64,000 nt of DNA from SELP01 sp035969385 (GTDB lineage Bacteria; Pseudomonadota; Alphaproteobacteria; Rhodobacterales; Rhodobacteraceae): assembly GCF_035969385.1 (NCBI RefSeq), contig NZ_JAYKKJ010000012.1, positions 4,969-68,968 of the forward strand. Direction: 5' to 3'. Position numbers and translations under genes: made by a program. The notes beneath the pieces are model-generated. The model was not told where the DNA came from, searched no databases, and saw nothing but the letters and a program-made list of their open reading frames with translations. Shown here piece after piece: positions 34,856 to 43,541 of this stretch. Positions within the stretch are counted from its first letter, which is position 1; every line of letters begins with the position of its first letter.

Positions 34856-35812
34856 TCAGATTCGCCATTCTTCGCCCCAGAACTCTTGCCATTCCGCCCC
34901 GGCATGACGCGAAATGATTGTCCGCGTCGCTTCGGTCCAGCGGTCGTCATTTCGGTTTGAACTGGCGGTCGTGAATACGCTTTGGGTCGTATTCAGGCCG
35001 CCGGACTCGGTCTGATAAAAATTGTAGAACCCGATCAGCCGGTCGCGGTGCAGGCCGCTGAACGGATGTTGGCGTGCGACGGCAAGAAGAACATCGAAAT
35101 CTTCCAGCCGTTCTAGGGTTTCGTCGTACCGCAGAAGGGATCGGTCAATGCGGCCCGTGTGGAACATATAGCTGTGAAGCGGCAGAAAGTTTCCGCGCAA
35201 AAGGTCCCGCTTGGTCTTCTGGCTGATCCGGAAAACGTCCTTCACGTCGCGCAGGTAGGTCTGTCCATCGTCATAGTAGACGTCTGCACAATGAATATCG
35301 GCATAGGACAGCGCGAAATTCGCCATACGCAGCGGCTCTACCAGGACCTGCAGGGCATGTTGGAACCAGATATCATCGAAGTCGATGAAGCACAGGAAAT
35401 CAGAGACGCCGCGTGCATAGTGCCGATCGACGATCAGGTTCAGAAGGCGCGACCGCAGATCCAGATTGCGCGGATTGGGCAGGTTGTCGATCTCGACCGT
35501 GAACCCGGATCCGTCAAGGGCGGCAAGTGCGACGGCCTGGCTGGCGGCGACTTCGGGTTTGGTGAACCCCTGAAGGGCAACATGCACATGTACGAAGACA
35601 CCGCTTTGCGCGGCGATGCTTTGCAGGCAGCGCTCCAGAAGTGGCATTTGGTCGACGTCATGAAACCGGACGCCGACTGTTATTTGCGGCAGGTCCGTGG
35701 CCGGCGAAGGCCCCGCTGCCTTCATTGCCTTGGGAAGGGGCCCGGCACCCTTGGCCTTGGGTGCGCGTTTGGCGCTGCGGCCCGTCGGTCCGGTCGAAGC
35801 GGGTTTTGTCAT
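34856..35812 (-). CDS. GT-A family glycosyltransferase-like protein
   Basis: A 318-residue protein from ATG 35812, with GAGGAG nine bases upstream and 13 bases after the preceding stop. Residues 1-40 are a basic Ala/Pro/Lys-rich linker (SAKRAPKAKGAGPLPKAMKA). The rest looks like a GT-A fold: ITVGVRFHDVDQMPLLERCLQSIAAQS and the metal-site FIDFDDIWFQHALQ near residue 165. It should transfer a sugar from a nucleotide sugar, but the donor is unknown. It lies between the GT2 gene and the fusion gene and is probably in one operon. Confidence 0.8.
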   Translation of the reverse strand: MTKPASTGPTGRSAKRAPKAKGAGPLPKAMKAAGPSPATDLPQITVGVRFHDVDQMPLLERCLQSIAAQSGVFVHVHVALQGFTKPEVAASQAVALAALDGSGFTVEIDNLPNPRNLDLRSRLLNLIVDRHYARGVSDFLCFIDFDDIWFQHALQVLVEPLRMANFALSYADIHCADVYYDDGQTYLRDVKDVFRISQKTKRDLLRGNFLPLHSYMFHTGRIDRSLLRYDETLERLEDFDVLLAVARQHPFSGLHRDRLIGFYNFYQTESGGLNTTQSVFTTASSNRNDDRWTEATRTIISRHAGAEWQEFWGEEWRI

Positions 35813-35825
35813 TTTCGTCCGCTCC

Positions 35826-37661
35826 TCAGGCATTCCAGAACCTGGAATGGGCAAAGCGCTCTTTGCGCATCAGGTCCGCAATCTGGTCCGGAATATTCGA
35901 AACAGACGGGGGAGCTGGCGGCAGGTCATCAATGTCAAATCCCTGCCGAAGCATTTCCGACCGCACCAATCGGGCCCGCTGCGTATTCCCCCATTTCATG
36001 CATAGATACCACGTTCCCACCATCATGCGTCCCGTGCGCCAGTCTTCCGGCGCGTGGGTCCGCCCGCTTGTGTCGTGATAGTAGCGGCCTCTTGGCGATA
36101 CATACAGCCTTACCCCGGCCATGCGCGCACGAAAGGACAGATCGGTGTCTTCGCAGTACATGGGAAATGCCGGATCAAAGCCCTCGGTCCGGCGGTAGGT
36201 TTCCGCATCCAGCAGGAAGGCCGCGCCAGATACCCATTCGGTTTCGCCTGTTACCGGGTGATACCATTTCGGATGCGAAACCGGTTCGCAGTCCATCTCG
36301 ATCAGGGCGGGGTGGCCACGCGAAACCGCGAACCGGAGGACCTGTTCAACCGCACGCGGCAGCAGGTATCCGTCCGGGTTCAGGCCAAGGTAGTGCGTAG
36401 CACCCGATCCGAATGCGTGTTCCATCAATCCGTTGTGCCCCAGCGCAAAACCGGGATTGTCGGGGTGCCGTTCAATGTGCAGGTCAACATCGGGGCAAAG
36501 ATCAGACACCCAGTTCAGATCCGAACCTTCCGGGGTGTGGTCGAAGATGCAAAGCGTGGTCCGGAACGCGGCCCCATTGGCATTGCACTGAACCGAACGG
36601 ACAAGGCGTTCTATCTCTGACCGGGGGTTTCGGTACAAGACGACCCCGATGGAAAGGGCCGTGTCGGTCAGGTCGGCGCCAATCTCAGGTTCCGGTCGGG
36701 CAAGGCGTAACCCGGAGAACCCGGTTGCAGCAATCGGCTCGTCCTGCGCGATCAGCAGTTCATAGTCATTTACGAAGCTCTCGACCGGGACCAAAAGCCG
36801 ATGTAGGTGCTGGCCGTTGCGAAGCCGGTTCTGGAACAGCCCGTCATAGAACAGATGCGCGACAGGATGATGCGGCGACTGGCTCAGCACGTCATGTTGC
36901 GCGGCTGAATAGGCCGCAACATCGAAAAGAAACAGCTCTGCCAATGCCTCATCGCCTTCAGCAAGCGCGGATCGTATATCGCTCAGGGTCGTCGGGCGAC
37001 GCAAGAGCGGGTTGTGGAAGACCGGGCCGTTCAGGCGGTTCGCCAGCTCGGTCAATGCTAGTGCGTCGATGTCATAGGCGCGGGCAATAAACCGCAAGAG
37101 CGTGAACGGATTCGGATCGCGCCGTTCCCGCCAGCCGAACGTCGCGAAATGCTCGACCGGATCGATTGATCCATCAAGGTCACGATAGCGGTATCGGTAA
37201 AACGCCGGATCGACGATCCGCGCTGCAAGCGCGATTTCGGCCGCCGTCGCGCCGCGCGGAATCCGGCCCTCGGTCTGGCCGTCCTTCAGATAATGCAGAA
37301 ACGGGTTGTCGTCAGACGCGCGGACATCGGCGTATTGGGTAAGGTAGAAGGCGGGGTCAAAGTCTTTGGTCGGGCTCAAGCCGTCCTTCCAACCGTGCCG
37401 CAGGTAATGTTCCACAAGGTCGTCGCGACTCGCCCCTTGCGGGAGTTCGTGGCCCGCGCGCGCCGCCGACTGAACATAGTGATCGGGGTCAAGATGTGGT
37501 CTGACAAGCCTGACCAGCGCGTCATCCAAAGGGGCCGGGGGGGCGGCATCAACAACTTGCTCCCGGCCAATGTTCTCGGCCGGGTCTACGGCTTCGTCCG
37601 CTGCTTCCTTCAATGAAGAAAGCGCGCCGTTCGGTCGCCTGAAAAGCGAAAACAGGCCCAT
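35826..37661 (-). CDS. GT2-family glycosyltransferase with N-terminal repeat module
   Basis: A 611-residue protein, first gene of the minus-strand glycan operon. Residues about 57-187 carry three copies of a module seen as FDPAFYLTQYADV...NPFLHYLKDGQTEGR. The middle region is unassigned. Residues about 335-600 form a GT2 rhamnosyltransferase-like domain: LSIGVVLYRNPRSEIERLVRSV, GFALGHNGLMEHA, the metal-site LGLNPDGYLLPRAV, and EDTDLSFRARMAG. It should add a sugar to a surface glycan. The module is shared with the C terminus of the fusion enzyme, suggesting a common binding partner. Confidence 0.83.
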   Translation of the reverse strand: MGLFSLFRRPNGALSSLKEAADEAVDPAENIGREQVVDAAPPAPLDDALVRLVRPHLDPDHYVQSAARAGHELPQGASRDDLVEHYLRHGWKDGLSPTKDFDPAFYLTQYADVRASDDNPFLHYLKDGQTEGRIPRGATAAEIALAARIVDPAFYRYRYRDLDGSIDPVEHFATFGWRERRDPNPFTLLRFIARAYDIDALALTELANRLNGPVFHNPLLRRPTTLSDIRSALAEGDEALAELFLFDVAAYSAAQHDVLSQSPHHPVAHLFYDGLFQNRLRNGQHLHRLLVPVESFVNDYELLIAQDEPIAATGFSGLRLARPEPEIGADLTDTALSIGVVLYRNPRSEIERLVRSVQCNANGAAFRTTLCIFDHTPEGSDLNWVSDLCPDVDLHIERHPDNPGFALGHNGLMEHAFGSGATHYLGLNPDGYLLPRAVEQVLRFAVSRGHPALIEMDCEPVSHPKWYHPVTGETEWVSGAAFLLDAETYRRTEGFDPAFPMYCEDTDLSFRARMAGVRLYVSPRGRYYHDTSGRTHAPEDWRTGRMMVGTWYLCMKWGNTQRARLVRSEMLRQGFDIDDLPPAPPSVSNIPDQIADLMRKERFAHSRFWNA

Positions 37662-37782
37662 CTAAACGCCTCTGAAACACACTGTAGGGCACAGCGATAG
37701 GCCAGCGACGCTTGCATGTCTACCCGCGCAGAGAGGAAAAACTCGGCGGATTTCCCCTCACGCAATGGTTGTGGTTGCTGGA

Positions 37783-38079
37783 TTAGTAAGCTGGCAGGTT
37801 GACCGGCCCGTCGCTGTCCAGAAGCAAGGGGTCGGGGTAGCGCGTCGCGTCGCCTGCCTCCGGCCCGTGTGGTAGAACGAGGCGAAGATACAGCTGTCCG
37901 GCCTCCCGACGCACAGCAGAGGCGAGCCATTTGCAGTCAAACTCGTCTATATCCACGGTTTCTCCCTCGGCAATGCCAGTCAGGTCGAGCAGCTCTCCGT
38001 TCAGGATCAGGGCATCGCCGCTTTTCTCGACGGTGAGCGGTTCATTGTGACGCACCGGCGCCAGTTCGATATGCATCAT
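37783..38079 (-). CDS. Small phage-type protein after the DUF2793 gene
   Basis: A 98-residue acidic protein from ATG 38079 with AAGGA eight bases upstream. The pattern MMHIELAPVRHNEPLTVEKS, ALILNGELLDLTGIAEGE and LRLVLPHGPEAGDATRYPDP resembles small proteins encoded beside phage tail or spike genes, though that is from memory and not searched. It lies 32 bases after the DUF2793 gene on the same strand, so the two are probably cotranscribed. Function unknown; chaperone or particle component are both possible. Confidence 0.65.
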   Translation of the reverse strand: MMHIELAPVRHNEPLTVEKSGDALILNGELLDLTGIAEGETVDIDEFDCKWLASAVRREAGQLYLRLVLPHGPEAGDATRYPDPLLLDSDGPVNLPAY

Positions 38080-38111
38080 CTTTGGGTCCTTCCAGATTTT
38101 TGCTGACAGGG

Positions 38112-39158
38112 TCAGAACCAGCGTCCGATTACCGACATGTCGCACGTCACGGCGCTTTGGGTTCCCGTGGTCGGGATGAAGACCGCAAAGTTCACTGCGG
38201 TAGAGCTTTTTGCGCCGGTGACACAACAGCGGGGGCTTAAGCCCGGATTGGGCATGATCGTCTGGGCGTAGTTGTTGTCGACGAACATCGCAGGAAACGC
38301 CCAGGTGGCCCAGCCGGACGATACTGCCGCTTGCCTGTGCCAGCACATCTGCGTGCCGTCCGCAAATCTGACATAGCGACCATTGGCATTCTCGCCGTAT
38401 TCGAACGCCGCACCGGTCGGAACACCCGCAACTTCTGACACTGTGCCCAAAAGGTTCCCAGGGCCATAGCCATAGTCGGCGCGCATCAACCGTCCGGGTG
38501 TTGTGTCGGTTGGGCTTTGCTGCACGGATTGGCCCGAAACGGTGGCGTCGGTTGCGTCAAAGGACAGGGCGGTGACCCAGCTGGTTCCATCCGGGCTGAC
38601 CTTGACCGAAAAATCGTCAGACCCGATCGTGCCCAGTTCGGCGCGTCCCGACCAATTTGTCTGGTAAAGAAAGCTTGCTGTATCGGGGGCGGTCGCCTTG
38701 TTGATCTTCATCTGGTGGCCCGCGCCGTCATGGGTGAACAGCGATGCCTCTGATAGGACAGCCAAGCGGTTGGTCGCGTCTGCTGTCGTCGACACCCCCA
38801 GTTGATCCACATAGGTCCCGGCCGGTTCCCACTGGGTGCCATCAAAGCGCCATGCCGCGCCGGTCGGCGCAACATCGGCCCGCCACCCGGCCTTGGGCGG
38901 AATGAAATCCCAATAGGTGCCGGTCCATTGTGCAATGGATTGGTCCTGTCCGGCCCAGTCCCCGGTCGCCCCGGCCCCGACCAGATAGCAGTCGCCGGTT
39001 GTTGGCCCGACTGGCGGGGTTGGGGTCGGTGCGTCCAACACGGCCAATTGGCTTGCGACATCCAGAATGCGCAGGGCTTCGTTGTGGGTGACGTGTTTCT
39101 GCGCTTGCGACGGCAGGATCAGCGGCAACTCAAGGGAGGGTGTCTTGTCGCTCCACAT
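38112..39158 (-). CDS. DUF2793 protein resembling GTA head-spike protein GhsA
   Basis: A 348-residue protein from ATG 39158, with AAAGGA seven bases upstream. The N-terminal LELPLILPSQAQKHVTHNEA is the DUF2793 signature, followed by a beta-rich region to residue 115 (TGDCYLVGAGATGDWAGQDQ). The C-terminal part, from about residue 240, looks like a tail-fibre or spike tip domain (FADGTQMCWHRQA...). Family knowledge: the R. capsulatus GTA head-spike protein GhsA is of this type and partners a beta-helix protein. No terminase, capsid or portal gene is in the window, consistent with GTA loci being scattered. A remnant prophage spike is the alternative. Confidence 0.7.
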   Translation of the reverse strand: MWSDKTPSLELPLILPSQAQKHVTHNEALRILDVASQLAVLDAPTPTPPVGPTTGDCYLVGAGATGDWAGQDQSIAQWTGTYWDFIPPKAGWRADVAPTGAAWRFDGTQWEPAGTYVDQLGVSTTADATNRLAVLSEASLFTHDGAGHQMKINKATAPDTASFLYQTNWSGRAELGTIGSDDFSVKVSPDGTSWVTALSFDATDATVSGQSVQQSPTDTTPGRLMRADYGYGPGNLLGTVSEVAGVPTGAAFEYGENANGRYVRFADGTQMCWHRQAAVSSGWATWAFPAMFVDNNYAQTIMPNPGLSPRCCVTGAKSSTAVNFAVFIPTTGTQSAVTCDMSVIGRWF

Positions 39159-39425
39159 GCGGCGTCCTTTCATGAAGGGAGGGTTCGGTCGGATTGCGGG
39201 GACAATCGCAGAACCGCCTTTCCGGAGGGGAAAGGCCCCGTGCGACCGTGGCAGGATTTGTTAACCAAACAGGGCCAGACCCGCCGCCCCGTCATGGCTT
39301 CCATGCAAAGATTGCGCATATACATTTGCGCCGTCTCGCAGTAGGAGGGCCACTCTGCCCCTTGTGATGACCGGCAGAAAAAGCGGCGCATGGTGCGCCC
39401 GAGAGCTGACGGATACCCCCTTCCC

Positions 39426-41555
39426 ATGATCAAGACCCTTTCCGATGCACTGGCCGAACGTGGCTATGACCAGTTGACCGAGGTGCAGGAGGCCGTGACC
39501 GCGCCGGGCCTCGAGCACGCGGACCTTCTGGTGTCCGCACAAACCGGATCGGGCAAAACCGTGGGCTTTGGGCTCGCCATCGCGCCCAGCATTCTGGGCG
39601 AGGACGAAATGCTTGGCCGTCCGGAAACCCCGGTGGCGCTGGTCGTCGCACCCACCCGCGAATTGGCGTTTCAGGTAATGCGCGAACTGGGCTGGCTTTA
39701 TGCCAAGGCCGGGGCACGGGTCGTCTCTTGTGTCGGCGGGATGGACATGCGCGATGAACGGCGCGCGCTTGAACGCGGCGCGCATATCGTTGTCGGAACA
39801 CCCGGCCGCCTGCGCGACCACATCCAGCGCAATTCGCTCGACCTTTCGGCCATGCGGGCTGTCGTTCTGGACGAGGCGGACGAGATGCTCGACCTAGGGT
39901 TTCGGGAAGATCTGGAATTCATCCTTGCCGCCGCCCCCGAAGACCGGCGCACACTGCTGTTCTCGGCCACCGTGCCGCCGATGATCGCCAAGCTGGCACA
40001 GCAATTCCAGAAAGATGCGGTTCGGGTCACGACCGTCTCTGGCAAATCCCAGCATGCCGATATTTCCTATCAGGCGATCCGGGTTGCCCCGAACGACGCT
40101 GAATCGGCCATCTTCAACCTTCTTAGGTTCCACGATGCCCGCAACGCGATCATCTTCGCCAACACCCGCGCGGCTGTGAACCACCTTGCTGCTCGTCTCG
40201 CGAACCGGAATTTCTCGGTGGTCAGCCTCTCGGGCGAGTTGAGCCAGAGCGAACGAACCCATGCCCTTCAGGCGATGCGCGACGGTCGGGCGCGAGTCTG
40301 CGTGGCAACCGATGTTGCCGCGCGCGGGATCGACCTGCCCAACCTCGAACTGGTGATCCACGCCGAACTCCCCTCGAACTCCGAAGCGTTGCTGCACCGC
40401 TCGGGTCGCACGGGCCGCGCCGGTCGCAAGGGGACATCGGCCCTGATCGTACCGCCGAAATTGGCAAACAAGGCAGAGCGCCTGTTGAAATTCGCCAAGA
40501 TCACCGCCGAATGGACCGAAGCACCCAGCGCGGACGACGTGCTGCGCAGAGACGAAGACCGGTTGTTGAACGACCCGGCATGGGACGATGAGCCGACCGA
40601 AACACAGGCTGCCTTCGCGGCACGCCTGCTTGATCTTCATTCGCCCGAGAAGATCGCGGCGGCTTACCTGCGGCAGTATCACGCCGCGCGCTCGGCCCCG
40701 GAAGACCTGTCGCCGCCCGATGCGAAACAGCCGCCCAAGGAACGCAAGCCCTTTGGACCCAGCGCCTGGGTTGCCCTGTCGGTTGGCCGTGACGACCGGG
40801 CCGAACCGCGCTGGCTTCTGCCAATGCTCTGCCGCGCCGGGAACCTGCAAAAGGATGACATCGGCGCAATCCGCATCCAACAAAGTGAATCCTTCGTCGA
40901 ACTGGCCGAGGCCTCCGTCGACAGGTTCCTGTCGGCGCTTGGCGACAAGGCCGAACTTGAAGAAGGCGTGACCGTCCGCCGTTTGGACAGTGCACCGGAC
41001 CTGAAACCGGCCGCGCGCGGCCCGCGCCCCGACCGTCCCGAACGTCCGGCCCGACCGGAGCGGCACAACGCACCCGAACGCAAACCCCGCCCCACCCCGG
41101 CGGAGCCTGCCGCCGAGCCCCGCCAATTCACGCCCCGCCCCGCCCCCCGCGACGACGCCGATAAACCGACCCGCAAGGTCTGGGACAAGGACAAGCCGCG
41201 CAGCAAGGGAAAGCCGGGGGATAAGCCCTTTTCCAAAGGCAAGCCCGCAGGCGACCGGCCGGAAAAGGCAAAGCATTGGGACAAGCCCACGGGCAAACCC
41301 GGTGGCGGAAAACCTTGGGAGAAATCGGGTGACAAGCCCAGGGGCAAGCCGCGGTCCAACGACGACAGCCGCCCCAAACGTCGCCCCGCAGACGAGGTAA
41401 CCCCGTTCCGCAAAGGGGCATCCGACCCGTCGCATCGAATGGAGCGTCCCGGAAAACCCGGCGGGAAACCGGCTGGCAAACCGGGCTTCAAGGGCGGCAA
41501 ACCCGGCCCGCGCAAGGCAGGTGGGTCCGAGCCGCCCCGTCGCCCGAAACGCTAG
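39426..41555 (+). CDS. DEAD-box RNA helicase with DbpA-type RNA-binding domain and long basic tail
   Basis: A 709-residue helicase from ATG 39426. Residues 1-370 hold the core: AQTGSGKT, PTRELA, DEAD, SAT, ATDVAARGID and HRSGRTGRAG. About residues 435-520 (FGPSAWVALSVGRDDRAEPRWLLPM is split across it) form a DbpA/CsdA-like RNA-binding domain. The last about 180 residues are low-complexity, rich in Lys, Pro, Gly, Arg and Asp (GKPGDKPFSKGKP). It resembles cold-shock/ribosome-assembly helicases such as CsdA. It is convergent with the opp operon, with three bases between stops. Upstream, 39159-39425 has a GCCTTTCC/GGAAAGGC stem and otherwise nothing recognised. Confidence 0.93.
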   Translation: MIKTLSDALAERGYDQLTEVQEAVTAPGLEHADLLVSAQTGSGKTVGFGLAIAPSILGEDEMLGRPETPVALVVAPTRELAFQVMRELGWLYAKAGARVVSCVGGMDMRDERRALERGAHIVVGTPGRLRDHIQRNSLDLSAMRAVVLDEADEMLDLGFREDLEFILAAAPEDRRTLLFSATVPPMIAKLAQQFQKDAVRVTTVSGKSQHADISYQAIRVAPNDAESAIFNLLRFHDARNAIIFANTRAAVNHLAARLANRNFSVVSLSGELSQSERTHALQAMRDGRARVCVATDVAARGIDLPNLELVIHAELPSNSEALLHRSGRTGRAGRKGTSALIVPPKLANKAERLLKFAKITAEWTEAPSADDVLRRDEDRLLNDPAWDDEPTETQAAFAARLLDLHSPEKIAAAYLRQYHAARSAPEDLSPPDAKQPPKERKPFGPSAWVALSVGRDDRAEPRWLLPMLCRAGNLQKDDIGAIRIQQSESFVELAEASVDRFLSALGDKAELEEGVTVRRLDSAPDLKPAARGPRPDRPERPARPERHNAPERKPRPTPAEPAAEPRQFTPRPAPRDDADKPTRKVWDKDKPRSKGKPGDKPFSKGKPAGDRPEKAKHWDKPTGKPGGGKPWEKSGDKPRGKPRSNDDSRPKRRPADEVTPFRKGASDPSHRMERPGKPGGKPAGKPGFKGGKPGPRKAGGSEPPRRPKR

Positions 41556-41558
41556 ACC

Positions 41559-42572
41559 CTAGCCCGCAGCCGCCAGCACATCCTCGGCCTTGTGGAACGG
41601 GCAGGCGACGCCGTGTCCGTCGCCAAGGTCGATCGTCTCAGGCTTGGCCTGTGCGCAGCTGTTCTGCGCCTTGGGGCACCGGGTGCGGAACACGCAGCCC
41701 GATGGTGGGTTCAGGGGCGACGGCAACTCCCCCTCGATCACCAGACGGGGCCGGGCCCGTTCCAATGCCGGATCGGGGATCGGAACCGAGGAAATCAGCG
41801 CCTGAGTATAGGGGTGTTCAGGCCGGGTCGTCAGAACATCCGCCTCGGCCCGTTCCATGATCGTGCCCAGATACATCACCACGATCCGGTCCGAGATGTG
41901 CTTTACCACCGACAGGTCATGGGCGATGAAGATCATCGCCAGACCCATATCGCGCTGAAGCTCCATCAAGAGATTCACCACCTGCGCCTGCACCGACACA
42001 TCCAGTGCCGAGACAGGTTCGTCACAGATGAGAAGTCGCGGGCGAAGGATCAGGGCGCGGGCGATGCCGATCCGCTGACATTGCCCGCCTGAAAACTCAT
42101 GCGGGTAGCGGTTGATCAGGTTTGGCAGCAGGCCCACGCGTTCCATGATCTCGGCCACGCGCTTCTTGACCTCGGCGCGCGGGGTCTTGGGTTCATGGGT
42201 GATCAGGGGCTCGGCAATAATCTCGCCCACGGTCATGCGTGGGTTCAGCGCGGCCAGCGGATCCTGAAACACCATCTGAACATCGCGGCGGTGTCGGCGG
42301 CGCTGATCGGCCGACATCGCGGCAAGGTCTTCACCATCGAACAGAATTTGCCCGGCGGACGTGGGAACCGTCCCGACGATGGCGCGGGCCAGCGTGGATT
42401 TCCCCGACCCGCTTTCGCCCACGACGCCAAGACATTCGCCCGGCGCAATGTCGAAGGACACGCTGTTGACGGCGTGCAGCTTCAGGGATGGGGTCCAGGG
42501 CCAGCTTCCGGACCGGCGGATATCGAAGGTCACGGAAACGTCGCGGGCGGACAGAAGCGGTTGATCGGACAT
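41559..42572 (-). CDS. oppF: Oligopeptide ABC transporter ATP-binding protein OppF
   Basis: A 337-residue ATPase with Walker A GESGSGKST, ABC signature EFSGGQCQRIGIARAL, Walker B LLICDEPVSALD and the C-terminal oligopeptide/dipeptide domain with paired cysteines (CVFRTRCPKAQNSC). It is the last gene of oppABCDF. Its ATG shares one base with the oppD stop (TAATG). OppF and OppD energise peptide import. Confidence 0.95.
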   Translation of the reverse strand: MSDQPLLSARDVSVTFDIRRSGSWPWTPSLKLHAVNSVSFDIAPGECLGVVGESGSGKSTLARAIVGTVPTSAGQILFDGEDLAAMSADQRRRHRRDVQMVFQDPLAALNPRMTVGEIIAEPLITHEPKTPRAEVKKRVAEIMERVGLLPNLINRYPHEFSGGQCQRIGIARALILRPRLLICDEPVSALDVSVQAQVVNLLMELQRDMGLAMIFIAHDLSVVKHISDRIVVMYLGTIMERAEADVLTTRPEHPYTQALISSVPIPDPALERARPRLVIEGELPSPLNPPSGCVFRTRCPKAQNSCAQAKPETIDLGDGHGVACPFHKAEDVLAAAG

Positions 42573-43540
42573 TACGCGACCTCCTTCACGGGCAGGTGGC
42601 AGGACCGGCGGCGATTGCCGTCAAAGACCTCTAGGGCAGGGCGGTCGGCTGGGCATCTTTCCAGCTTTTGCGCGCAGCGCGGGCTGAACGGGCAGCCCTT
42701 GGGCAGGCGGGACATATCCGGCGGCTCGCCTGCAATGGTCTGGAGCATCTCGTCATCCCGGTCGAGCCGGGGAACCGCCTTCAACAGCCCCTTCGTGTAG
42801 GGGTGGCTCGGGTTGGAAAACAGGGTCTGCGTCGGAGCCTCTTCCATGATCTGGCCGCCATACATCACCAAGGTCCGGTCACAGAACCCGGCGACGACCC
42901 CTAGGTCGTGGGTGATCAGGATAATCGCGGTCCCGAACTCTTCGCGGATATCGCCCAGAAGCTGCATGATCTGCGCCTGCACCGTCACATCCAGCGCGGT
43001 CGTCGGTTCATCCGCAATCAGCAGGCGCGGACGACATAGCAACGACATGGCGATCATCACCCGCTGGCGCATCCCGCCCGAAAACTCGTGCGGAAACATC
43101 CGCACCCTGTTCTTGGCGTCGGGAATGCGCACGGCGTCCAGCATCTTGGTTGCCTCGGTGATCGCCTCGGCCTTGGACATGCCCTGATGCAGCATCAGAA
43201 CCTCGGCCATCTGGTCACTGACCCGCATGTAGGGGTTGAGCGATGTCATCGGGTCCTGAAAAATCATTCCGATCTCGCGCGACCGGATCTTGTTCAATTC
43301 AGCGGGCTTCATCGACAAAAGGTCGTGCCCGTCGAAGTTCACCGTGCCTGTGGCCGCGCCGTTCTTGGCCAACAGGCCCATCACGGCAAAGGCAGTCTGG
43401 CTTTTGCCCGATCCGCTTTCGCCCACGATGGCAAGGGTCTCTTTGGGGCCGATTCCGAAGGACACGCCGTTGACGGCGTTCACCGGACCGTCGCCGGTCT
43501 GGAAGGTCACCGTCAGGTCTTCGATGGTCAGAAGGCTCAT
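42572..43540 (-). CDS. oppD: Oligopeptide ABC transporter ATP-binding protein OppD
   Basis: A 322-residue ATPase from ATG 43540, one base after the oppC stop. Walker A is GESGSGKSQ, the signature EFSGGMRQRVMIAMSL, Walker B LLIADEPTTALD, and the C-terminal domain has CPFSPRCAQKLERC. Longer in-frame starts run into oppC and have no good ribosome site. It pairs with OppF as the two ATPases of the importer. Confidence 0.95.
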   Translation of the reverse strand: MSLLTIEDLTVTFQTGDGPVNAVNGVSFGIGPKETLAIVGESGSGKSQTAFAVMGLLAKNGAATGTVNFDGHDLLSMKPAELNKIRSREIGMIFQDPMTSLNPYMRVSDQMAEVLMLHQGMSKAEAITEATKMLDAVRIPDAKNRVRMFPHEFSGGMRQRVMIAMSLLCRPRLLIADEPTTALDVTVQAQIMQLLGDIREEFGTAIILITHDLGVVAGFCDRTLVMYGGQIMEEAPTQTLFSNPSHPYTKGLLKAVPRLDRDDEMLQTIAGEPPDMSRLPKGCPFSPRCAQKLERCPADRPALEVFDGNRRRSCHLPVKEVA

Positions 43541-43541
43541 G

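Noticed and set aside
37501..37616. Basic plus-strand frame over the 5' end of the GT2 gene
   Set aside because: It is antisense to conserved coding sequence, and its likely start lacks a ribosome site.
27674..39158. Complete prophage
   Set aside because: No integrase, terminase, portal, capsid, tail-tape or lysis gene was seen; only spike-like genes and one small phage-like gene are present.
41000..41540. Tandem DNA repeat in the helicase 3' end
   Set aside because: It is low-complexity coding sequence for a Lys/Pro/Gly-rich tail with variable codons, not a DNA repeat element.
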